This document shows positions 18,329 through 28,133 of a stretch of DNA of 48,960 bases, piece by piece. The position numbers and the translations under genes were made by a program. Source of the stretch: Thermoanaerobaculaceae bacterium (lineage in GTDB: Bacteria; Acidobacteriota; Thermoanaerobaculia; Thermoanaerobaculales; Thermoanaerobaculaceae). The notes below the pieces were generated by a model. That model was not told where the DNA came from. It did not search any database and was given only the letters and a program-made list of their open reading frames with translations. Location: contig JALOLB010000006.1 of the NCBI GenBank assembly GCA_025456225.1, positions 1 to 48,960 on the forward strand. The letters are read 5' to 3'. Each line of letters starts with the position of its first letter. Position 1 is the first letter of the stretch.

Positions 18329-18445
18329 GAACGCCACCTCCTGCCTTTTCTTGCCGTCGCCGCACGCCCCTGCGACGGAGGATCGTGGCCGGCATTGTGC
18401 GGCCCGACCCTGCCGGGGTCAAGTGCGTTTTCATCGACTCGGTTC

Positions 18446-18473
18446 AACGTCCAAGGTCAAAGGTCGAAGGGCA
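18446..18473. repeat. Heptamer block, AAGGTCG-type, four units
   Basis: The units are AACGTCC, AAGGTCA, AAGGTCG and AAGGGCA. They are an inverted copy of the block at 18744-18771. Confidence 0.8.
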
Positions 18474-18512
18474 AGACAGTCGAGCCGCTTGCGAGACCCG
18501 CGGCACTCCGTT

Positions 18513-18627
18513 CCTCTCCCTCGCCCCCGCAGGGGGAGAGGGTTGAGGTGATGTGCGCAAGTCCTTGCTGCTGAGAAAGAAGGCGCCCCTCACCCTGCCC
18601 ATCTCCCCGCTCCGCGGGGCGAGGGGA
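18513..18627. repeat. Pair of REP-like GC-rich palindromes
   Basis: CCTCTCCC and GGGAGAGG form the first hairpin, ending in GGTTGAGGTG. The second starts with CCCCTCACCCTGCCC and closes with CCCCGC/GCGGGG. The two face each other, as bacterial REP-type intergenic palindromes often do. Confidence 0.6.
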
Positions 18628-18743
18628 CCGCGGCGGCGACCCTTGAGAAGTCGGATTCTGCAAGCGCCTCAGTCGAGAACCAGGAGCCACAACAGGGTGG
18701 CTCAACGCGGGCCTCTCGGCGCCAAACTCAACGGGTGGGCGGG

Positions 18744-18771
18744 TTCGACCTTCGACCTTGGACCTTCGACG
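18744..18771. repeat. Heptamer block, TTCGACC-type, four units
   Basis: The units are TTCGACC, TTCGACC, TTGGACC and TTCGACG, inverted relative to the block at 18446-18473. Confidence 0.85.
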
Positions 18772-18829
18772 TGCTGCAATGCCATGAGCCTCTTTCGCGC
18801 AGCTTTGTGCTATTTGTCAGAATATGGAC

Positions 18830-18858
18830 TTGACAAAGATGCACGCAGATTCTATGTT
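18830..18858 (+). promoter_or_regulatory. Sigma-70-type promoter of clpB
   Basis: TTGACA at 18830-18835 and TATGTT at 18853-18858 are separated by 17 bp, 38 bp before the clpB ATG. No CIRCE element is seen. Confidence 0.65.
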
Positions 18859-18896
18859 GAGCCTGCCGGCAGTGGGCTGCCAGCGAGGAGACACAC

Positions 18897-21497
<2,601 letters not shown>

Positions 21498-21628
21498 CCT
21501 CAGAGCGGGTGAAGGAATTGCGAGGGAGCGATTGGCGGGACCGCGAAGACCGTCAGGGCGTCAACGTCCAGGTTGCCATCGGTGACGATCGGCGCCACAA
21601 GCACCCTCGCACGGTTGCTCACACCCAC

Positions 21629-21994
21629 TCAAGGCTCGCGGCTCCCTGGCAGCGCCAGCAGCTCGGCGTCGAGGGTCACCAGCGTGGCGCCGTGCAGCAA
21701 GGCCGTGGCGGCGATGAGTGCATCAGCCATGTGCAGGCCGTTGGCTGTCGCCAGCTCGATGGCCAACCGCCCGACCTGGGCGTCGACCGGCGCGACATGG
21801 CACTCCTCCATGTGCAGGAGGACCTCCTCCATCACCGCCTGACCCGAGGTCCGGAGCACATAGCGACCGACCTCGTACAGGTTGACGGCCGATACCAGAA
21901 TGCTCTCTGGATGCTCGAACAGCCCTTCTTTTCCAGCGGTTCGAGGCCCTGCGGTCAGATGCTCGACCCACACGGACGAGTCGAGCAGCATCAT
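21629..21994 (-). CDS. vapC: PIN-domain ribonuclease toxin (VapC-like)
   Basis: A 121-residue PIN-domain protein with the expected acidic residues Asp5 (LLDSSVW), Glu41 (NLYEVG), Asp91 (HMADALI) and Asp109 (TLDAEL). VapC toxins cleave RNA, usually tRNA. Its start overlaps the 3' end of the AbrB-type gene by 4 bp, the standard antitoxin-toxin order. All key residues are present, so it is probably functional. Confidence 0.9.
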   Translation of the reverse strand: MMLLDSSVWVEHLTAGPRTAGKEGLFEHPESILVSAVNLYEVGRYVLRTSGQAVMEEVLLHMEECHVAPVDAQVGRLAIELATANGLHMADALIAATALLHGATLVTLDAELLALPGSREP

Positions 21995-22248
21995 GACCGG
22001 TCGCGTTCCTCGCGGACGGGCACGTCGTCGTCACGCCTCACCCGGCCGCGCAGTGCGGCGAGGGGCACGATGCGCACGAGCCGCAACCCATCAGGCGCCA
22101 CGAGCACCCGGAAGCGATCTCCTGGCCGGATGGCGGCGTCTTCCCTGATCTCCGGTGGGATGACCACCTGGTACTTCGATGACACGCGAACCGTTCCTTC
22201 CGACGCCGGCATATCGATCTCCACAATCCATGATCGATCTTCAGACAC
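21991..22248 (-). CDS. vapB: AbrB/MazE-type antitoxin (VapB-like)
   Basis: An 85-residue protein with a SpoVT/AbrB swapped-hairpin DNA-binding motif (VRVSSKYQVVIPPEIREDAAIRPGDRF, shown here as its start VRVSSKYQVV and end RPGDRF). The acidic/basic C-terminus should wrap the toxin. The start could be the GTG at 22248 or the ATG at 22212, which has GGAG 7 bases upstream. It should bind its own promoter and neutralise the PIN protein encoded immediately downstream. Confidence 0.85.
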   Translation of the reverse strand: MSEDRSWIVEIDMPASEGTVRVSSKYQVVIPPEIREDAAIRPGDRFRVLVAPDGLRLVRIVPLAALRGRVRRDDDVPVREERDRS

Positions 22249-22332
22249 CTCTTTTCAAGGGCAGCCGCCTGTGTGGACGTTCGCCACCGGTCGAGGACGC
22301 CCTGTCGCCCGGGGATCACACGTCCGCGACCG

Positions 22333-22755
22333 TTACTCGTCCTCGGGACGCGTGCGGCGGAGCGCCTTGCGGCGGGCAGCGAGGGTCTTCTCCCGGAGAC
22401 GGCGCTCACGGGCGGCCCGGGTCGGGCGGGTCGCGACCCTGGGCGCCTCCTCGGCCAGCGCCCCGCGCAGCAGCTCGACGAGGCGCCGCACGGCCTCCTC
22501 GCGGTTGGCGGACTGGGAGCGGTGGACCTGGCACACGACCCGCAGCACCCCCGCCTTGCTGATACGGGTGTGCAGCCGCTCCCGCACCCGCTGCTTCTGC
22601 TCGCCGCTCAGGGCCGCGGTGGCCTGCAGGTCGAGGCAGACGGCGACCCGGGTCTCCACCTTGTTGACGTTCTGTCCCCCGGGGCCGCCGCTGCGGCTCA
22701 CCTCGAAGCGCAGCTCCTCCTCGGCGATCGCAACCCCCGGTGCAATCTCCAGCAT
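22333..22755 (-). CDS. arfB: Peptidyl-tRNA hydrolase ArfB (ribosome rescue)
   Basis: A 140-residue class I release-factor-like protein with the catalytic GGQ at residues 26-28 (SGGPGGQNVNK) and the basic C-terminal tail (RERRLREKTLAARRKALRR) that enters the empty mRNA channel. Length and layout match ArfB/YaeJ, which lacks stop-codon recognition domains. I chose ATG 22755 because GAGG lies just upstream and the protein then starts like other ArfB proteins. The frame continues upstream but overlaps the promoter of the divergent gene. Confidence 0.9.
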   Translation of the reverse strand: MLEIAPGVAIAEEELRFEVSRSGGPGGQNVNKVETRVAVCLDLQATAALSGEQKQRVRERLHTRISKAGVLRVVCQVHRSQSANREEAVRRLVELLRGALAEEAPRVATRPTRAARERRLREKTLAARRKALRRTRPEDE

Positions 22756-22794
22756 CACGCCCTCCTCGTCTCGCAACCGGCTTCCGCCTTCCAG

Positions 22795-22823
22795 TTGCCG
22801 AAAGCGCAAGAATAGTCCATACT
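22795..22823 (+). promoter_or_regulatory. Candidate promoter for the winged-helix gene
   Basis: TTGCCG at 22795-22800 and CATACT at 22818-22823 are 17 bp apart. The small gene starts 23 bp downstream, with GGGAGGA as its ribosome site. Confidence 0.45.
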
Positions 22824-22846
22824 GTGTGTTACTGGGAGGATGTCGT

Positions 22847-23056
22847 ATGACGAGCATCAACATGATCGGCGAGGCTGCGGGCCAGGTCTGGCGCTTCCTG
22901 GACGAGCACGGCCGTTCGAGCCTCTCGGCACTCGAGAACGGCATCGAGGCGCCCCGCGGCATGGTGCTCATGGCCGTCGGATGGCTGGCCCGCGAGGGCA
23001 AGGTGGAGCTGGCCCAGGAAGGCCGCACCACGATCGCCTGGCTGCGCGGCGACTGA
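22847..23056 (+). CDS. Small winged helix-turn-helix protein
   Basis: A 69-residue protein resembling the winged-helix family PF10771: GQVWRFLDEHGRSSLSAL, then MVLMAVGWLAREGKVELAQE and a short strand TTIAWL. Such proteins are small, stand-alone and of unknown function, with a probable DNA- or RNA-binding fold. The ribosome site GGGAGGA fits ATG 22847. The next feature is a heptamer array 20 bp after the stop. Confidence 0.7.
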   Translation: MTSINMIGEAAGQVWRFLDEHGRSSLSALENGIEAPRGMVLMAVGWLAREGKVELAQEGRTTIAWLRGD

Positions 23057-23076
23057 CGGCTCCCCACCACCCGCAC

Positions 23077-23111
23077 AGGCTCAAGGCTTCAGGCTCAAGG
23101 CTCAAGTCGAG
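23077..23111. repeat. Heptamer block, AGGCTCA-type
   Basis: The units are AGGCTCA, AGGCTTC, AGGCTCA, AGGCTCA and then AGTCGAG, just downstream of the winged-helix gene. Confidence 0.85.
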
Positions 23112-23209
23112 CCCTCCCCAGACCACACACAGCACGGCAGTGGCCCGGCCACGTCTCAGGTGGCGACCAAGCCCTGCCCTCAACCACTCCACCCCGAGGG
23201 CGGGCGGTC

Positions 23210-23237
23210 TCTCGACTCTCGACTTTCGACTCTGAAC
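23210..23237. repeat. Heptamer block, TCTCGAC-type, four units
   Basis: The units are TCTCGAC, TCTCGAC, TTTCGAC and TCTGAAC, followed by the G-rich flank CCGGGTGGGTGGGG, which also follows arrays at 30443-30620, 32991-33102 and 36704-36991. Confidence 0.85.
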
Positions 23238-23252
23238 CGGGTGGGTGGGGGG

Positions 23253-23978
23253 TCAGGGTTGTCGCTCGACCTTGCCGGTCATGGGGACGAAGCGCACCGG
23301 GAGAACGTCCTTCTCGGAGAACCCCTGGGCCTCGCGCGTCACCACCTTGAGCTGCTGGTAGTAGGCGCCCACCGGGATGACGAGCTTCCCGCCCACCGCG
23401 AGCTGCTGCAGCAGCGGCTCGGGGATCCGCTCGGGGGCCGCCGTGACGATGATCCCCCGGAACGGTCCGGCTTCCGGCCAGCCGGCATAGCCGTCGCCGG
23501 CGCGCACGTGGATGTTCGTGTAGCCGAGCCCTTGCAGCCGCGTCTCGGCCTCCGCCGCGAGGCTGGCGCGGATCTCGATGGTGTAGACCTCGCACCCCAT
23601 TGCCACAAGCACCGCCGCCTGGTACCCCGAGCCGGTGCCGATCTCCAGCACCCGATCCCCCGCCTTGACCTCCAGCAGCTCCGACATGAGGCCGACGATG
23701 TACGGCTGGGAAATGGTCTGACCCTCGCCGATCGGCAGCGGGTGGTCGGCGTAGGCCTCGGCGCGCAGGTCCTCGGGCACGAAGAGGTGCCGGGGCACGG
23801 CCCGCATGGCCGAGAGCACGGCCTCGCTGCGCACGCCCCGGGCCGCGATCTGCTGGGTGACCATGGCCTCCCGCAGCCGCGCCGTGTCGGCGTCCTCCTG
23901 GGCACGGCCCTGGCCTCCACAACCCAGAAGCCAGCCGCCAGCCAGGGACATGGTGAGCAGGACCTCCAACACCCTCAA
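23253..23978 (-). CDS. pcm: Protein-L-isoaspartate O-methyltransferase, lipoprotein form
   Basis: A 241-residue Pcm: MVTQQIAARGV and PRHLFVPEDL at the start, the AdoMet-binding motif VLEIGTGSGYQAAVL, and GKLVIPVG near the end. It methylates L-isoaspartyl residues so damaged proteins can be repaired. An N-terminal signal with lipobox LLGC (Cys20) suggests export and lipid anchoring, whereas classical Pcm is cytoplasmic. The start overlaps the end of the upstream amidohydrolase gene by 4 bp; that protein is also a predicted lipoprotein. Confidence 0.9.
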   Translation of the reverse strand: MRVLEVLLTMSLAGGWLLGCGGQGRAQEDADTARLREAMVTQQIAARGVRSEAVLSAMRAVPRHLFVPEDLRAEAYADHPLPIGEGQTISQPYIVGLMSELLEVKAGDRVLEIGTGSGYQAAVLVAMGCEVYTIEIRASLAAEAETRLQGLGYTNIHVRAGDGYAGWPEAGPFRGIIVTAAPERIPEPLLQQLAVGGKLVIPVGAYYQQLKVVTREAQGFSEKDVLPVRFVPMTGKVERQP

Positions 23979-25639
23979 CTCGAACTCCCTGCTACGAACA
24001 TATCACGCCCCGCAACCACCGTCCGCACCACCTTCACTTGCAAGATGGCTGCCGGGTCACCGCCCTCCAGCGCCCGGTCGAGCACCGTGAGGTCGGCAGC
24101 GAACGCCGGGGCGATCGTCCCGCGCCAGCCCTGCTCCCCCGCGGCGTAGGCCGCCCAGGTGGTGTACCCGGCAATCGCCTCCGCCACCGTGAGGGCCTCG
24201 GCAGGGTTCCATCCGTCCGCCGGCTGCCCCTCCGGAGTGCGCCGCGTCACCGCCGCCCACATCCCGAGCCGCGGGTCGGCGCTCTCGATGGGCGCGTCGG
24301 AGCCGAGGGACAGGTGGGCACCGGCGGCCAGGAGGGAACGCCAGCGGTACGCCCACGCCGTGCGGTCCGTCCCGAGCCGCAGCGGTGCCCACGGCATGTC
24401 CGAGGTGCAGTGGGTGGGCTGCACGGCGGCGATGACGCCGAGGGCGGCGAAACGCGGCACGTCGCCGGGGGCGACGATCTGCGCGTGCTCGATGCGGGGA
24501 CGCAGCCCCGGGTGGTCCGCCAGAACCTCCGCGTAGACGTCCAGCGCCCGTGTCACGGCGGCGTCGCCGATCGCGTGGATGCACGGTACGAACCCCGCCT
24601 TCGCCGCCTGGCGCACCACCGCCAGCAGCCGCTCCCGCGAGGTCACCTCGAGGCCCCGGGTGCCCGGCTCGTCGTTGTAGGGCGCGCCCAGCCAGGCGCC
24701 GCGGGACCCCAGCGCCCCGTCTGCGTAGAGCTTCACGCCCCTGACCGCCAGCATCCCGTCGGTGGTCACCGAGGGGCCGACCTCCCCCTCGCTGCGCAGC
24801 AGCTCGTCGTCTCCCCCGTCGAGCATCACCCAGACCCGCACCCCGAGCCGCCCCTCCTGCTGGAGACGGCGCAGCACCGCCAGCTCGTCGCGGCTGGTGC
24901 CGGCGTCGTGGATCTCGGTCACGCCGAGGCTCGCCAGGTGGCGGCCGGCCGCCAGGACGCGGCGCTCGATGTCTCCGATGGTGGGGTCGGGGACCACCCG
25001 ATCGAGGAGCTCCTCGGCGCCGTCCACCAGCACGCCCGTGGGCTCGCCGGAGGCATCCCGCAGGATGCGCCCCCCGGGCGGGTCGTCGGTGGCCCTGGTG
25101 ACGCCAGCCAGCAGCAGCCCGCGGGCGTTGGTGAGCACGGCGTGCCCGTCCACCCGGCGCAGCGCCACCGGGTGCTCGGGGACCGCCGCCGAGAGCGCAG
25201 CATGGTGGGGGAACGCCTTGTCGGGCCAGAGGTTCTGGTCCCAGCCGCGCCCCGCCACCCAGCTCCCGGCCGGCAGCTTCGCGGCGGCGGCTTGCACCCG
25301 CGCGACAACCTCGTCGAAGCTGGCCGCCCCCTTGAGGTCCACCTGCTCGAGCGCCGCGCCGAGGCTGGTGAGGTGGGCGTGGTCCTCCGTGAAGCCGGGG
25401 TACATGTGGGCGCCCGTCAGGTCCACCACCTCCCGCGCCCGCCGGCGCCACGCACCCGACTCGCCGGGCGACACCAGTGCGACGATGCGGCCACCCTCGA
25501 TTGCCACGTCGAGGGGCCTGGCACCGTCCACCATGTGGACCGTCGCGCCCCGCAGGAGGCGGTCGCAGGGCGGCGCCTGGCTGCACGCCGCCATCGCCAT
25601 CGGGAGCAGCACCACCAGCGAGAAGAGCCAGAGCCTCAT
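23975..25639 (-). CDS. Amidohydrolase family lipoprotein (YtcJ-like)
   Basis: A 554-residue metal-dependent amidohydrolase of the Amidohydro_3/YtcJ type, with YPGFTEDHAHL near residue 85, then the HAIGDAAV region and IEHAQIV. I place the start at ATG 25639, giving a lipoprotein signal MRLWLFSLVVLL with lipobox AACS (Cys19). Family members hydrolyse amide or ester bonds of varied small molecules; the substrate is not predictable. It is co-transcribed with pcm. Its 5' end abuts an asparaginase-2 remnant on the other strand. Confidence 0.85.
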   Translation of the reverse strand: MRLWLFSLVVLLPMAMAACSQAPPCDRLLRGATVHMVDGARPLDVAIEGGRIVALVSPGESGAWRRRAREVVDLTGAHMYPGFTEDHAHLTSLGAALEQVDLKGAASFDEVVARVQAAAAKLPAGSWVAGRGWDQNLWPDKAFPHHAALSAAVPEHPVALRRVDGHAVLTNARGLLLAGVTRATDDPPGGRILRDASGEPTGVLVDGAEELLDRVVPDPTIGDIERRVLAAGRHLASLGVTEIHDAGTSRDELAVLRRLQQEGRLGVRVWVMLDGGDDELLRSEGEVGPSVTTDGMLAVRGVKLYADGALGSRGAWLGAPYNDEPGTRGLEVTSRERLLAVVRQAAKAGFVPCIHAIGDAAVTRALDVYAEVLADHPGLRPRIEHAQIVAPGDVPRFAALGVIAAVQPTHCTSDMPWAPLRLGTDRTAWAYRWRSLLAAGAHLSLGSDAPIESADPRLGMWAAVTRRTPEGQPADGWNPAEALTVAEAIAGYTTWAAYAAGEQGWRGTIAPAFAADLTVLDRALEGGDPAAILQVKVVRTVVAGRDMFVAGSSS

Positions 25640-25655
25640 GGGGCTCACTCTACCC

Positions 25656-25958
25656 GCCAGCCGCTCGCGCGGCAACGCCGCCGCCACCGTCGTCGAGCTC
25701 ATGCGGCAGGGCAAGGGTCCCGAGGCGGCCTGCCTGGCGGCCCTCGAGCGGGTGGTGCGGCAGACGCGGGCCGCCTTCCTGAAGGACGCCGACGGACGAC
25801 CCCGCTACAACCTCAACCTCTACGCCGTGAGCCGCCAGGGCGAGGCGGGCGGGGCGTCGACCTGGTCGGGAGCCCGCTTCGCCGTCTGCCGGGCCGGGAG
25901 CGAGCCCCGGCTCCTCGACTCCGCCTACCTGTTCAAGCGGAAGGCGACCTCAGGCTGA
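25656..25958 (+). pseudogene. C-terminal remnant of an asparaginase-2 family Ntn-hydrolase
   Basis: About 100 codons resemble the end of the beta subunit of isoaspartyl peptidase/glycosylasparaginase proteins (NAAATVVELMRQGKGPEAAC, then NLYAVSRQGEAGGAS and DSAYLFKRK). The catalytic Thr and the alpha subunit are absent. Upstream in this frame is only the antisense of the amidohydrolase gene. No start with a ribosome site was found. It ends tail-to-tail over the ispH stop with 9 bp overlap. I read it as a deletion remnant; the family call is by motif resemblance. Confidence 0.55.
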
Positions 25959-26825
25959 GCGGCCGCCCAGATCGCGGAGGCGCGCTTCCACCTCGTCCAC
26001 GACGTAGTCCGGGGTCGAGGCGCCGGCCGTGATGCCGACGCCCCGCACGGCATCGAGCCACGCCACGTCGATGTCCTGGGCGCCCTGGATGAGCTGGCTG
26101 GCCCTGGCGCGCGCGCAGATGTCGAACAGGTGCCTGGTGTTGGCCGACTCACGGCCGCCGATGACGAGCACCAGGTCCAGATCGGGGTCCTCGGCCAGCC
26201 GGCGCGCCGCGTCCTGGTTCTCCTTGGTGGCGTAGCAGATGGTGTCGGCCCGACGGGTGCGCGGGTTGACCTGCTCGATCACCCGCACCACCTCCTCGTA
26301 CTCCTCGGCATTGAGGGTGGTCTGGTAGAAGACCGTGATGCCTGGGTAGACGCCCCAGTCCACGGCCTTGGCCTCGTCGAGGGTGTGGATCACGTGGTAG
26401 GTGCCGGGGTCGAGGTCGCAGGTGTAGCCGATCACCTCGCGATGCCCCGGGTTGCCGATGAAGACGAGGTGGGAGCCCGAGGCGAGAGCGAGCTGGGAGG
26501 CGTGGTGGATGTCGTAGACGAACCGACAGGTCGTGTCGAGGATCTGGAGCCCCTTCTCGCGCGCCTGTCGGTGCACGGACGGGGGCACCCCGTGGGCCGA
26601 GAACACCACCACCGGCTCCCGCACCTCGTCGAGGGACTGCACCGTGCGCACCCCCAGGTGCTCCATCTCCTCCACCACCCGCTCGTTGTGCACGACCTGC
26701 CCGAGGATGGCGCCGCGGCCGCCCTCGGCCGCGAACCGGCGCACCTTGATGTCGGCCACCCGCACCCCGGAGCAGAACCCGTAGCGGGCCGCGCGCTTGA
26801 TCAGGAAGGCCATCTCGAGCCTCAC
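25950..26825 (-). CDS. ispH: 4-hydroxy-3-methylbut-2-enyl diphosphate reductase IspH
   Basis: A 291-residue iron-sulfur enzyme of the last MEP isoprenoid step, making IPP and DMAPP from HMBPP. The three cluster ligands are Cys18 (GFCSGV), Cys100 (DTTCRFV) and Cys197 (ICYATKENQ). Also conserved are VVHNERVV, FSAHGVPP and GGRESANTRHL. An alternative start is ATG 26813 (MAFLIKRA) with GAGG close upstream. Length is in the usual range, and nothing is missing. Confidence 0.95.
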   Translation of the reverse strand: MRLEMAFLIKRAARYGFCSGVRVADIKVRRFAAEGGRGAILGQVVHNERVVEEMEHLGVRTVQSLDEVREPVVVFSAHGVPPSVHRQAREKGLQILDTTCRFVYDIHHASQLALASGSHLVFIGNPGHREVIGYTCDLDPGTYHVIHTLDEAKAVDWGVYPGITVFYQTTLNAEEYEEVVRVIEQVNPRTRRADTICYATKENQDAARRLAEDPDLDLVLVIGGRESANTRHLFDICARARASQLIQGAQDIDVAWLDAVRGVGITAGASTPDYVVDEVEARLRDLGGRSA

Positions 26826-26858
26826 ACCCCACCCATCTGGACAGCGGGGCCGGCGCGG

Positions 26859-27533
26859 CTATTCCAGCGGGTAGCTCTCGAGCTTCGAGAACACGTAGCC
26901 ACCTGTCTCGGCACCCCACACCTGCTTCCCGGCTGCGTCCCACCCGCGGTCCCAGCTCACGAGCCGCTCGCGGGACACGGTGACCTCCGATGTGGCGTAG
27001 GTGCTGCCACGGTGGGAGCTCGCGCACAGGCGGCCCAGTGTGCTGCCGGCGAACGTCCCGTCCGGCTGCGCCCGGAGCAGGATCGCGCACCCCTGGCGGT
27101 CCTCGAGCTCGGCCTCGGCGATTCCCGCGAGCCGGTCCGGCTGCTGCCACGCCCCGGCGAGGCGCGACGGCTCCGGGAGCTCGTACACCCGGCTCTCGTA
27201 GAGGTCGGCTGCCAGCTTGGTGACCCGGTAGATCCGCTGCCGGTAGGGCCTGTCCAGGGTCGTGGCCCCGGCCTGCTCGACGTAGAGCCAGCAGGCGTCG
27301 GACCGGTCCCTCCAGATGCGGACCATGTGCAGGCGGATGTCCCGGAACTCCGCGTCGCGGGCCGCCTGCTCCTGGCTCGAGAACGAGCCGCTCATGTACG
27401 TCACGAGCTGCCGCAGGCCAGGGTCGCCGAGGGGCGAGACCCGGGCCGGCGCGGAGGGTGCCGTGGCGCACGATCCGGCCGCCAGCGCGAGAACCACGGA
27501 CAGGGCGAAACGAAGGGTGATCGAGCTTCGCAC
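26859..27533 (-). CDS. CpcT/CpeT-like lipoprotein
   Basis: A 224-residue protein resembling chromophore lyase CpcT/CpeT: LVTYMSGSFSSQEQA, IRLHMVRIW, WLYVEQAG and YRQRIYRV. In cyanobacteria these attach bilins to phycobiliproteins. Members outside cyanobacteria have no phycobiliproteins and an unknown role. The GTG start at 27533 has GGAGG 5 bases upstream and gives a lipoprotein signal with Cys near residue 22 (AGSCAT). An ATG further upstream would start inside a repeat hairpin and is rejected. The pigment-lyase function should not be assumed here. Confidence 0.75.
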   Translation of the reverse strand: MRSSITLRFALSVVLALAAGSCATAPSAPARVSPLGDPGLRQLVTYMSGSFSSQEQAARDAEFRDIRLHMVRIWRDRSDACWLYVEQAGATTLDRPYRQRIYRVTKLAADLYESRVYELPEPSRLAGAWQQPDRLAGIAEAELEDRQGCAILLRAQPDGTFAGSTLGRLCASSHRGSTYATSEVTVSRERLVSWDRGWDAAGKQVWGAETGGYVFSKLESYPLE

Positions 27534-27587
27534 CGAGACCTCCGGGGCGAATTGTAGGCGCCACGACAGAACGCGACCAGTCAACGG

Positions 27588-27650
27588 CAGTGACCAGTGA
27601 CCGGTGCTCGGAGGGAGAGCAACCTCCGGGCACCGAGCACTGACCACCGG
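27588..27650. repeat. Inverted heptamer arrays forming a hairpin
   Basis: The left arm is CAGTGAC, CAGTGAC, CGGTGCT, CGGAGGG. The right arm is GCACCGA, GCACTGA, CCACCGG. The 25-bp arms match at about 20 positions around a loop of about 8 bases. The unit type (GGTCAGTG/CTCGGTG) resembles the large array at 30443-30620. Confidence 0.75.
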
Positions 27651-27668
27651 GCGAGCGGATGGGCGAGA

Positions 27669-28118
27669 CTACTTCGTGCGATCGACGGCGCGGGTGCCGC
27701 CCCAGCGCTGCTGCACCTCGTCGTCGAACCGGTCGGCCGTGGAGAGCACCGCCATGACGCACGCCTTGAGCTCCGGCTTGTCGCAGGAGGACCCGACGAT
27801 CGAGTGCTCGAAGAAGATGTCGTTGTCCTTGTCGAGGCCGAAGGCGCCGAACCGGAAGTCGTCGTTCTTGCGCAGCAGGAAGTGCATGAGCTCGGGCTTG
27901 ATCTCCGCCCCGCAGATCACCCACGAGCGGGCGTTGACGAAGGCGTCGTCGTCCCCCCACGGGAACACGGCGACCCGCACGAAGGCGGAGCCCATGTCGA
28001 GCAGGAAGACCGGGGCGTCCTCCCGGAACCTCGCCATCTCACCCCACAGCTCCCTCGCCTGCTGGGCGACCTTCTCGAAGATCTTCTTGTGGGCCTCGTT
28101 CGCGAACTCGATTGGCAT
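27669..28118 (-). CDS. YbjN-like/CesT-type chaperone-fold protein
   Basis: A 149-residue acidic protein: FREDAPVFLLDMGSAFVRVAVF, then WVICGAEIKPELMHFLLRKND and FGAFGLDKDNDIFFEHSIVGSS. This alpha/beta pattern fits the YbjN/type III secretion chaperone-like superfamily, which binds peptides or partner proteins. It starts 15 bp downstream of the degenerate Clp ATPase gene on the same strand, so it may be that protein's partner. The family call rests on fold-like motifs only. Confidence 0.5.
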   Translation of the reverse strand: MPIEFANEAHKKIFEKVAQQARELWGEMARFREDAPVFLLDMGSAFVRVAVFPWGDDDAFVNARSWVICGAEIKPELMHFLLRKNDDFRFGAFGLDKDNDIFFEHSIVGSSCDKPELKACVMAVLSTADRFDDEVQQRWGGTRAVDRTK

Positions 28119-28133
28119 GGAGTCCTCCCTTCC

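Larger units (their letters stand above)
18329..18896. other. Repeat-rich divergent intergenic region before clpB
   Basis: This 568-bp gap has no supported gene. It holds two inverted four-unit heptamer blocks (18446-18473 and 18744-18771), two GC-rich palindromes between them (18513-18627), and the clpB promoter at 18830-18858. Confidence 0.7.

Noticed and set aside
16211-18574. Long plus-strand frame opposite the OPT transporter
   Set aside because: Composition is Gly/His/Asp/Arg-rich with no domain, while the minus strand has an obvious membrane transporter.
18329-18896. CIRCE heat-shock operator upstream of clpB
   Set aside because: No TTAGCACTC inverted repeat was found; only a sigma-70-type promoter is visible.
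27534-27647. Longer start for the CpcT/CpeT-like protein at 27647
   Set aside because: It would begin inside a repeat hairpin and bury the signal peptide; the GTG at 27533 has a GGAGG site.
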